From DATDCV01 sp036524155 (GTDB lineage Bacteria > Verrucomicrobiota > Verrucomicrobiia > Limisphaerales > UBA8199): 10,604 bases of DNA. The stretch spans positions 1-10,604 of the forward strand of contig DATDCV010000531.1 in NCBI GenBank assembly GCA_036524155.1. Reading direction: 5' to 3'. The notes under the pieces were generated by a model that saw only the letters and a list, made by a program, of their open reading frames with translations, had not been told where the DNA came from and made no database searches. The stretch's first letter is position 1. Each line of letters begins with the position of its first letter. Made by a program: the position numbers and the translations under genes. Below are positions 1 to 5,424 of this stretch, one piece after another.

Positions 1-107
1 GCGATGACGACGAGCAATTCGATGAGCGTAAATCCGTTGCCGGCGACGACTGCAAACCGGCTCCGGGTTACGGAGGAACCAGTATTTGAACATTTATGGT
101 TTGCCAT
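1..107 (-). CDS. Prepilin-type N-terminal cleavage/methylation protein (pseudopilin), 5' fragment
   Basis: Only the first 35 codons are in the window; the rest lies beyond the left edge. The reading begins at an ATG (105-107) and gives a 25-residue leader, rich in Ser/Thr/Arg and ending AVVAGNG, followed by FTLIELLVVI. This is the type IV prepilin/type II pseudopilin signature: cleavage by prepilin peptidase is expected after Gly25, with Phe as the N-methylated first residue and Glu at mature position 5. The hydrophobic stretch after it would anchor the protein in the inner membrane and form the filament core. A GAGGA Shine-Dalgarno site six bases upstream fixes the start. In PVC bacteria many proteins with this head carry a DUF1559-type body, but the body is not visible here, so pilus, secretion and other roles cannot be separated. 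The leader is longer than the 6-8 residues of classical type IVa pilins. Confidence 0.85.
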   Translation of the reverse strand, partial: MANHKCSNTGSSVTRSRFAVVAGNGFTLIELLVVI

Positions 108-113
108 AGGTAT

Positions 114-118
114 TCCTC
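114..118 (-). promoter_or_regulatory. Shine-Dalgarno site of the prepilin gene
   Basis: On the minus strand the sequence reads GAGGA, six bases before the ATG at 107. It is a strong match to the anti-SD sequence and decides the start of the truncated prepilin gene. Confidence 0.7.
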
Positions 119-396
119 GTTAAAGCCGCGCCTGAATCTCCCGGCGCGAATTGGGCAAGCGGAGGGCCGCCAATCGTCCGCATGGCAGGCGCAACGATTG
201 CCGGGTAAGATTTGAGTGCCGGTAGTTTACAGCTCCAAGATCCGGGAGATGTCGAGAAAAAGCCAGCAGATGAAGGACAGGCCCTTTCATTCTAGCCTCA
301 AAGTCCGCAGTGATGGTGGATCCAGGCAACATGCGATGGTTGTGCGCCGGGGTCAATCGAACTACGTATCCACCACGCACCGGCCGGCGTCAAGAA
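119..396. other. Intergenic gap between prepilin and Sel1 genes
   Basis: This 278-base stretch holds no gene I can support. Short open frames exist on both strands (120-380 minus, 216-464 plus), but they lack family features and run into the neighbouring gene or its ribosome site. A small GC hairpin, CGCGCC paired with GGCGCG (127-132 and 143-148), sits in the leader region just upstream of the prepilin gene. The promoter of that gene should lie here, but no clear -35/-10 pair was found. Confidence 0.4.
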
Positions 397-414
397 CTAC
401 TTGGATTTTCTTGA
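390..414 (-). terminator. Stem-loop overlapping the Sel1 gene stop codon
   Basis: TCAAGAA (390-396) and TTCTTGA (408-414) are perfect 7-base inverted arms around an 11-base loop that includes the TAG stop (397-399). On the transcribed minus strand the hairpin is followed by a GC-rich palindrome (CCGGCCGG, 380-387) and not by a U tract. A classical intrinsic terminator is therefore not shown; it may only protect the 3' end or be chance. Confidence 0.25.
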
Positions 415-1101
415 GGAAAACTGCGCCGCCCGGCGTTCGGCGTCGGCGACCTGCGCGCGGCTAAGGCTCTGCTTGACAAGCTTTAGCCTGGCGGAAGCGT
501 CGGGTTGTCCCTGAGCCGCAGCGAGCAGGAGCCATTTCAGGGCTTCCACTTTGTCGGCTGCCACACCCACCCCGAGGTCGTAGCGCTGGCCGAGGTCATA
601 TTGGGCCAGGCCGTCACCGTGTTCGGCGGCGCACTGAAACCACCTGGCGGCTTCTTTTTGGTTCGCAGGGAGGCCGCGGCCGGCTTCGTACATGAACGCG
701 AGAGTGTACTCTGCGGCAGCGTAGCCCTGCTCGGCTGCGAGGCGGTAGAGTCGGACGGCTTCAGCCATGTCCCTAGCAACGCCCCGACCGGCCTCGCGGA
801 GTTCGCCCAGCGCAAGCTGTGCCTCGGGATTGCCCTGGGCGGCGGCCTTCGCATACCACGCGGCTGCCTGGGCGTAGTCGTTGGTTACCGATTCCCCTTT
901 GGCGTAGAGCCGGCCCAGGGCTGCCTGGGCTGCGGGATCACCGGTTTCGGCGCGGGCGCGCAGGGCGGCGACATCAACCGGCGCCTGGGCAGGGGCCGGC
1001 GGAGCGCTTGGAACGGCCGGCGCCCGAGAGCGGTTCCAAGCCAGGAGGCCGAGGACCGCAGCGCAGGCGACGAGGATAGATAAAGGAACAAGTCTCTTCA
1101 T
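397..1101 (-). CDS. Sel1-repeat (TPR-like) protein with N-terminal membrane anchor
   Basis: The 234-residue protein starts MKRLVPLSILVACAAVLGLLAW, a positively charged tip followed by a hydrophobic segment (about 5-22). This is either an uncleaved membrane anchor or a signal peptide. A Pro/Ala-rich linker (27-41) follows. Residues about 55-198 form four consecutive Sel1-like repeats of roughly 36 residues, with the recurring pattern A-x-x-x-L-(G/A)-x-x-(Y/R)-x-x-G-x-G-(V/L) and (A/E)-A-x-x-(W/L)-(Y/F/L)-x-x-A-A-x-x-G. The last repeat is followed by a basic, Ala-rich helix ending SSRKSK. Sel1 repeats are alpha/alpha solenoids that act as protein-binding scaffolds, so a role as a periplasmic or membrane-attached adaptor is likely, but the partner cannot be read from sequence. 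The helicase lies 164 bases upstream on the same strand with an inverted repeat between them, so co-transcription is doubtful. The start has only a weak GAAG ahead of it, but the signal segment begins exactly there. Confidence 0.85.
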   Translation of the reverse strand: MKRLVPLSILVACAAVLGLLAWNRSRAPAVPSAPPAPAQAPVDVAALRARAETGDPAAQAALGRLYAKGESVTNDYAQAAAWYAKAAAQGNPEAQLALGELREAGRGVARDMAEAVRLYRLAAEQGYAAAEYTLAFMYEAGRGLPANQKEAARWFQCAAEHGDGLAQYDLGQRYDLGVGVAADKVEALKWLLLAAAQGQPDASARLKLVKQSLSRAQVADAERRAAQFSSRKSK

Positions 1102-1182
1102 GAATCTTCATCTGAAGGACCGCGGGCGCCGGCACCCCAAGTCAAGCGAGGCGCAGCCTCACACCAATTTGCTCGTTGTCTT

Positions 1183-1257
1183 ACATTGAGTGTTGAGCAT
1201 TGAGCCTTTGTCATTGTAGCCAATGGAGAATAGTAAATGCTCAATGCTCGATAATGT
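1183..1257. repeat. Inverted-repeat element between helicase 3' end and Sel1 gene
   Basis: The left arm (1183-1205) contains ACATT and then GAGCATTGAGC. The right arm (1239-1257) is its inverse, GCTCAATGCTC followed by AATGT. The inner 11 bases match perfectly and the outer five match again after a short unequal spacer. The loop (1206-1238) is AT-rich. The element lies nine bases past the helicase stop codon, so it could act as a transcript 3'-end structure. It is more AT-rich than the genes around it, which suggests an inserted repeat. Confidence 0.6.
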
Positions 1258-1265
1258 CGGTCTCC

Positions 1266-2498
1266 TCACCGGCGCCGTTTGGCCCGGCCGAAAAAGTATC
1301 CACCCCGGATGCGGGCGCCGGTAATGCGCGGGACGCCGCCCTGACGGCCGGGTTTTTCCTGTTCGAACAGCGCGGTGTAGCGGTAGTTGAAATTCTCGAG
1401 CTTGGTGCGGGGGATCTTCTGGCTGATGAACCGCTCGATGGCGTTCACGTGGCGCGCATCCTCGGCCACCATCAGGGTGAAAGCGTCGCCTTTGGCCTGC
1501 ATACGGGCGGTCCGGCCGATGCGATGGATATAGTCCTCGGGATGCTGGGGCACGTCGTAGTTGACGACATGGCTGACGTCGGCGATATCGAGGCCGCGGG
1601 CCGCGATATCGGTGGCGACCAGCACCTCGTAGCGACCGTCGCGGAACCCGCGGAGGGCCTGCTCGCGTTCGCGCTGCGTCTTGTTGGAGTGCAGCACGGC
1701 GACGGCGTGGTTGTTGCGCTTGAGCAAGTGCGCGACGCGATCGGCGCCGTACTTAGTCCGGCAGAAAACGATCACGGAATCGTAGTTCACGCGGTTGAGC
1801 AACTCGAGGAGCAGATCGGCCTTTTGCATTTCCGAAACCGGGTAGATGACATGTTTGACGGTCTCGACAGGCGTGCGCCGGGGACCGATCTCGACCGTTT
1901 CCGGATTCTTCATCGCCCATTGAATGAGCGTTTCGATTTCGGGCGGGATCGTGGCAGAGAACAGGGAGGTGTGGCGGTCGCGCGGGCATTTCTGCACAAT
2001 TCTCCGCACATCGGGCAGGAACCCCATGTCCAGCATGCGATCCGCTTCGTCCAACACGAGAAATCTCACCTGGTCGAGCCGGCAAGCGCCCTGCTGCAGC
2101 AGATCCAGCAACCGGCCGGGCGTTGCCACCAGGACGTCCACGCCGTTGCGCAGGGCGTCGCGTTGCGCGCCGTAACCGACGCCGCCGAAAACGACGGTGA
2201 CGCGCAGGCCGGTGAACCGCGCCAGATCCCGGAAAGCGGTTTCGACCTGGGCGGCGAGCTCGCGCGTAGGCTCGAGGACCAGCACCCGCGGTTGCGGTTG
2301 GTGCTGCCCGAGCCGCGAGAGGATTGGCAGAGCGAAAGCCGCGGTTTTGCCCGTGCCGGTTTGGGCGCTGCCAATCACGTCCTTGCCTTGCAGAATCAAG
2401 GGAATTGCCCGTAGCTGGATGGGGGTTGGGTCGACGTATCCCATGGCTTTCACACCCTCCAGGACGGTGGTGGAAAGGCCTAATTTGCTGAATGCCAT
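1266..2498 (-). CDS. rhlE: DEAD-box ATP-dependent RNA helicase, RhlE-like
   Basis: This 410-residue protein is a two-domain RecA-like helicase that unwinds short RNA duplexes using ATP, with likely roles in ribosome assembly or RNA turnover. All motifs are visible: the Q motif (FSKLGL at 3-8, PTPIQ at 24-28), motif I SAQTGTGKT (44-52), Ia PTREL (77-81), the GG step (105-106), Ib TPGR (126-129), motif II DEAD (150-153), motif III SAT (181-183), IV VIVFCRTK (242-249), V ATDIAARGLDI (295-305) and VI HRIGRTAR (325-332). The VxHVVNYDVP and HSNKTQ segments and the short basic tail (RIRGGYFFGRAKRRR) fit RhlE better than CsdA, DbpA or SrmB, whose C-terminal extensions are longer or different. Motif VI has Ala where Gly is common (GRTAR), a tolerated variant. 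The MAFSKLGL start is typical, yet no Shine-Dalgarno sequence precedes it. The leader carries a run of U residues (from 2523-2528). The gene stands as its own unit between two repeats. Confidence 0.93.
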   Translation of the reverse strand: MAFSKLGLSTTVLEGVKAMGYVDPTPIQLRAIPLILQGKDVIGSAQTGTGKTAAFALPILSRLGQHQPQPRVLVLEPTRELAAQVETAFRDLARFTGLRVTVVFGGVGYGAQRDALRNGVDVLVATPGRLLDLLQQGACRLDQVRFLVLDEADRMLDMGFLPDVRRIVQKCPRDRHTSLFSATIPPEIETLIQWAMKNPETVEIGPRRTPVETVKHVIYPVSEMQKADLLLELLNRVNYDSVIVFCRTKYGADRVAHLLKRNNHAVAVLHSNKTQREREQALRGFRDGRYEVLVATDIAARGLDIADVSHVVNYDVPQHPEDYIHRIGRTARMQAKGDAFTLMVAEDARHVNAIERFISQKIPRTKLENFNYRYTALFEQEKPGRQGGVPRITGARIRGGYFFGRAKRRR

Positions 2499-2589
2499 AG
2501 CGGGAGGGTATCAGACCGCTGAAAAAAAGGAAACCCTGGGAAAAGGCCTTCCCTGGATATTTCGCAGACCGCACCAACCCGGCACAGAT

Positions 2590-2659
2590 TGTAGGCGCCG
2601 ACGTCAGGAGGCGAAACGCTGGCAGACTCGGTTGGTTTCGCCTTACGTCGGCGCCTACA
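2590..2659. repeat. Inverted-repeat element upstream of the helicase
   Basis: TGTAGGCGCCGACGT (2590-2604) is matched by its exact inverse ACGTCGGCGCCTACA (2645-2659). The stem continues with GGCGAAAC (2610-2617) and GTTTCGCC (2635-2642) after a small bulge (five extra bases on the left, two on the right). The loop is 17 bases. The element fills much of the gap between the helicase start and the end of the unknown gene at 2694. The long GC-rich stem would form a stable RNA or cruciform structure and could end transcription from the upstream minus-strand gene, but there is no U tract. No transposase is nearby. Confidence 0.65.
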
Positions 2660-2693
2660 GTCGCTGTGAAATGTGAAGGGGAAACTCTCGCAC

Positions 2694-4106
2694 CTAATGC
2701 GCGCCCGCGGGCTCGGGGCTTGGGCGGTAACCGAAAAGGCCGTTTTGTTTGATGAGGTCGGCGATTGGCTGGGGCACGAGTGCTTCCCAGCCGCCATCGC
2801 CGGCCTGAATTTTGGCCAGCACATCGCGGCGGCGGATGCCGACGAGGTTCGGATTGAAATGGTCGATGCCCTGGATGAACCGGTTTTCGAGCAAATAGGA
2901 GTAGAGATGCGTCAGGCGCGGCGGCACCGCATAATTCTCAGCCGTGACGAGTTTGCCCGAATCCAGCTCGAGGTGCGGGTAAACATAAAGGCGGGCAGGG
3001 TTCTTGAAAAGCTGGCCGAGACCGCCGAGGAGACCGCCCTCGCTTTCGTTGTAGAAGGTTTCGTCGAAAATCTCATTGAGACGCGACGCGCCCAGCGCGA
3101 TGCCCAGGGGCCGTTTCGTATAGCGTGAAAGGTAGGAGGCGAGGCGGTGGAAGCGGCGGAAGTTCGAGACGAGCACGGTGCGGCCGAGGGCGCGCAGCGT
3201 ATCGGCGCGCTGGAGGAAGTCCGTCGCATCGATGACATCACCGGTGGTGAGGTGCCGGAGGGTCATCTCGAGCAGCACCACCGGGGTTTGTCCCTTCAGC
3301 TCGGGCTCGCGCACAAACTGGTCGAGACCGCTTTCGAGGACATCGAGGGTTGCCTTGGTCATCGGACGGAAGCTGCCGCGTTCGACGAGCACGGGCCTGT
3401 CGTAGAGCACCTCGGCCCATTGGACGGCTTCGCCCTGGGCGGTGAACATCGCGGCTTCAGTGAGGTCGCCCTCGACCAGTTGGAGGGCCATGAGGCGATT
3501 GTCGATTCCCGCAAAGGCAGGGCCGGCGAAGCGGATCATGTCCACCTCGACCCGCTCCCAGGTAAGGTTGTCGAGCAGCGAGTGAATGAGCGCGGCGGGG
3601 TGGCGGTGGGAGTAAAAACTGCCGTAGATCAGGTTGACGCCGATGACGCCCAGGGCTTCCTGTTGCCGGAAGTTCTCCTTATCCAGCATGCGCAGGTGGA
3701 GATAGATCTCGGACGGATCGGTTCCAGGTTGATCCTGGAACTTAATACCCAACCAGCCATCGCCGCTTTCGCGCCGGGTCGCAACCGTATTGGCAAAAAC
3801 GAAAAACGCGGTCGAACGGCCGCGCTTACCCTCGAGCCGTTCCAAGAGCAGATCGTACTCGTAATCCAGCATCGCCTTGAGGCGGTGGCGGCTGACGTAG
3901 CGCTCGGTAGGGCCATAAATCGCGTCGCTGACGGACATGTCGTAAGCCGAGATGGTTTTCGCGACGGTTTTGGCGGCCCCGCCCACGTGGAAGAACCACC
4001 GCGCGACCTCCTGTCCGGCGCCGATTTCGGCGAACGTCCCGTACCGGTTGGCGTCGTGATTGATCTGCCGCGCTTTTTGGCTGGTATCTACAGTCTCATT
4101 GGCCAT
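2694..4106 (-). CDS. Conserved soluble protein of unknown function, 470 residues
   Basis: I do not know its function. The protein begins MANETVDTSQKARQINHDA and has no signal peptide or membrane segment, so it should act in the cytoplasm. The sequence is of mixed alpha/beta character, with a conserved-looking head (YGTFAEIGAGQEVARWFFHV, 23-42), a central Gly-rich segment (ALGVIGVNLIYGSFY) and a C-terminal GLFGYRPSP close to the end. From memory, close relatives occur widely in bacteria under labels such as 'TonB-dependent receptor' or 'nicotinate-nucleotide adenylyltransferase'. Neither label fits what is seen: there is no plug or barrel and no export signal, and no (H/T)xGH plus ISSTxxR nucleotidyltransferase motifs. 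No P-loop, Rossmann GxGxxG at the N-terminus, metal-binding CxxC or known catalytic triad was recognised. The gene is flanked by inverted repeats on both sides, is divergent from lpxA, and shows no clear Shine-Dalgarno site. Confidence 0.85.
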   Translation of the reverse strand: MANETVDTSQKARQINHDANRYGTFAEIGAGQEVARWFFHVGGAAKTVAKTISAYDMSVSDAIYGPTERYVSRHRLKAMLDYEYDLLLERLEGKRGRSTAFFVFANTVATRRESGDGWLGIKFQDQPGTDPSEIYLHLRMLDKENFRQQEALGVIGVNLIYGSFYSHRHPAALIHSLLDNLTWERVEVDMIRFAGPAFAGIDNRLMALQLVEGDLTEAAMFTAQGEAVQWAEVLYDRPVLVERGSFRPMTKATLDVLESGLDQFVREPELKGQTPVVLLEMTLRHLTTGDVIDATDFLQRADTLRALGRTVLVSNFRRFHRLASYLSRYTKRPLGIALGASRLNEIFDETFYNESEGGLLGGLGQLFKNPARLYVYPHLELDSGKLVTAENYAVPPRLTHLYSYLLENRFIQGIDHFNPNLVGIRRRDVLAKIQAGDGGWEALVPQPIADLIKQNGLFGYRPSPEPAGAH

Positions 4107-4473
4107 ACCCGGACGTAGTATTAGCCAGAAAGCCCCCCAAGGCGAGCGCCGAGTCGGCGCGGGGCAACCCGAGGATGCGTTTCAATATGTGTTTCGTTGC
4201 CATCAAAATTTCCCCTCACCCCAGCCCTCTCCCCGAGGAGAGGGAGGACTGTAGTCCGTCCTCTGGAGATTCCTCGCGCGGCGTAGACGGGAGTCGCTCC
4301 GAGCGGCACAAGCCGCAACCGAGGATTCCCCCTCTCCTCGGGGAGAGGGCTGGGGTGAGGGGAAGTTTGTCCGTGCCCACCGAGCCTGATCAGAAAATGA
4401 GATGCTCACCACCGGGTCTGATAATCTCACTTTTGGCTTGGCAAAGGGTGCCGATCACCCAATTTCTAGGCGC
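4107..4473. other. Divergent intergenic region between the unknown gene and lpxA
   Basis: This 367-base gap must carry both divergent promoters, but most of it is taken by structured DNA. There is a perfect 15-base palindrome (GCGCCGA-G-TCGGCGC, 4146-4160), the 35-bp inverted repeat described separately (4210-4364), and a hairpin GGGTG-CCGAT-CACCC (4446-4460) just ahead of the lpxA start. A GATAAT hexamer at 4420-4425 resembles a -10 box on the plus strand and would give an lpxA leader of about 40 bases, but no good -35 accompanies it. Open frames in the gap on both strands are translations of the repeat arms. Confidence 0.45.
4210..4364. repeat. 35-bp perfect inverted-repeat element (CTCACCCCAGCCCTCTCCCC type)
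   Basis: The left arm at 4210-4244 and the right arm at 4330-4364 are exact inverse complements over 35 bases; the arm begins TTCCCCTCACCCCAGCCCTC. Each arm also folds partly on itself (CTCTCCCCGAGGAGAG). The 85-base interior carries two smaller hairpins, GGACT-GT-AGTCC (4246-4257) and GCGGC-ACAA-GCCGC (4303-4316). The terminal-repeat layout with no reading frame inside resembles a short non-autonomous mobile element (MITE/REP-like). From memory, this arm sequence is a common dispersed repeat in many high-GC environmental bacterial genomes, but I cannot confirm copy number here. Target-site duplications were not evident. Confidence 0.75.
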
Positions 4474-5259
4474 GTGATTCATCCGACAGCGATCATCCAT
4501 CCGCGGGCGCAGCTTGATTCCAGCGTGCAGGTCGGCCCCTGCGCGATCATCGACGAAGGGGTGGAGGTCGGGCCGGGCTCAGTCATCGGGCCTTACGTCT
4601 ATTTGACGGGCACAACGCGGATCGGCGCGGGCAACAGGTTCTTTGCCGGTTGTGTCATCGGCGAGGCGCCGCAGGACCTGAAATACCAGGGCGCGGCGAC
4701 CCGCCTATGCATCGGCGAGAACAACGTGTTTCGTGAGCATGTCACGGTGCATCGCTCGAATAGCCTGGCGGAGGACACCGTGATCGGCTCTCACAATTTC
4801 CTGATGGCCCATTGTCACGTCGCACACAATTGTCAATTGGGGAATCACGTGATCATGGCCAACGGCGCGCTGCTCGGAGGGCATGTGAGCCTCGCGGACC
4901 GGGCGTTCATCTCGGGTAATTGCCTGGTGCACCAATTTGTTCGGGTTGGCACGCTGGCGCTGATGCAAGGCGGTTCGGCTATCAGTCAGGATCTACCGCC
5001 CTACACTGTGGCCCGGGGCGATAACGGGATCTGCGGACTGAACACCGTGGGACTCCGGCGCGCCGGGTTCGACCCGGAAGTGCGGCTTGAATTGAAGCAG
5101 CTCTACCATGCGTTGTTTCGCAGCGGCCAACCCTTGCAGCGGGCGTTGCGGGCCGCGCGAGAACGATTCAGCAGCCCGCAGTCGCGCGCCATGATCGAAT
5201 TCTTGCAGGGAGCGAAACGGGGGGTGTGTGCAGATGTCGGCGCGGGAACGAAGGGGTAA
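4474..5259 (+). CDS. lpxA: UDP-N-acetylglucosamine O-acyltransferase LpxA
   Basis: LpxA transfers a 3-hydroxyacyl chain from acyl carrier protein to the 3-OH of UDP-GlcNAc, the first step of lipid A synthesis, in the cytoplasm as a homotrimer. The protein is a left-handed parallel beta helix of hexapeptide repeats (IHPTAIIHP, VGPGSVIGP and so on) with a helical C-terminal domain. Using the GTG at 4474 gives MIHPTAIIHP and 261 residues, matching the 262 of E. coli LpxA. An in-frame ATG at 4402 would add 24 residues that no family member needs and that translate a leader hairpin. Aligned with E. coli, the catalytic His125 is His118, and His122, His144, His160 and Gln161 correspond to His115, His137, His153 and Gln154; Lys76 is Lys70 in DLKYQG. 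The chain-length ruler residue Gly173 aligns with Gly166, suggesting long (around C14) acyl chains. Only a weak AGG (4468-4470) precedes the start. The usual partners lpxD, fabZ and lpxB are not beside it. Confidence 0.93.
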   Translation: MIHPTAIIHPRAQLDSSVQVGPCAIIDEGVEVGPGSVIGPYVYLTGTTRIGAGNRFFAGCVIGEAPQDLKYQGAATRLCIGENNVFREHVTVHRSNSLAEDTVIGSHNFLMAHCHVAHNCQLGNHVIMANGALLGGHVSLADRAFISGNCLVHQFVRVGTLALMQGGSAISQDLPPYTVARGDNGICGLNTVGLRRAGFDPEVRLELKQLYHALFRSGQPLQRALRAARERFSSPQSRAMIEFLQGAKRGVCADVGAGTKG

Positions 5260-5419
5260 ATCCGAAGGCCGAACGGAGAATCTTGCCGCGAAAAAGCGCA
5301 AGAGGTGTAATAACAAAAGGTAATATTTGCGCTTTTTGCGCCTTTTCGCGGCAAGAATTCTGCCTCCGATCTTCGGATTTCGGCCTTCGGATTTCTTTCG
5401 GATTTCGGCCTTCGGATTT
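5258..5419. repeat. Compound inverted repeat between convergent lpxA and sulfatase genes
   Basis: The outer left arm AAATCCGAAGGCCGAA (5258-5273) starts on the lpxA stop codon. It is matched inversely by TTCGGCCTTCGGATTT at 5379-5394 and again at 5404-5419, because the right side carries a 23-base direct repeat (5372-5394 and 5397-5419, period 25). Inside this is a second stem, CTTGCCGCGAAAA (5282-5294) with TTTTCGCGGCAAG (5343-5355), and an alternative stem AAAAAGCGCAA (5291-5301) with TTGCGCTTTTT (5327-5337). The inner left arm lacks nine bases present in the right arm. Lying between two convergent stop codons, the structure is a candidate bidirectional terminator, although the U runs sit within the stem. 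Confidence 0.7.
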
Positions 5420-5424
5420 CGGAC

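Noticed and set aside
120..380. 86-codon minus-strand frame between the Sel1 and prepilin genes
   Set aside because: No domain or Shine-Dalgarno site is seen, and its end overlaps the base region of the prepilin ribosome site. It is more likely non-coding leader sequence.
216..464. 82-codon plus-strand frame
   Set aside because: It runs into the 3' end of the Sel1 gene on the opposite strand and has a low-complexity basic composition.
1200..2414. 404-codon open frame on the plus strand
   Set aside because: It lies fully antisense to the DEAD-box helicase, whose motifs are complete. The plus-strand translation shows no family and reflects the codon bias of GC-rich DNA.
3147..4118. 323-codon open frame on the plus strand
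   Set aside because: It is antisense to the unknown 470-residue protein, has no recognisable domain, and its composition mirrors the codons of the other strand.
4210..4364. CRISPR or insertion-sequence interpretation of the repeats
   Set aside because: The arms are inverted and not direct, there is no regular spacer series, and no transposase or Cas gene occurs in the window.
4402..4473. ATG at 4402 as the lpxA start
   Set aside because: It adds 24 residues with no counterpart in the LpxA family and includes the leader hairpin. The GTG at 4474 gives the standard MIHPTAIIHP start and length.
5282..5355. Classical rho-independent terminator for lpxA
   Set aside because: The T run lies inside the stem and is followed by GC-rich sequence, so the canonical stem-then-U-tract layout is absent. 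It is kept only as a possible bidirectional terminator.
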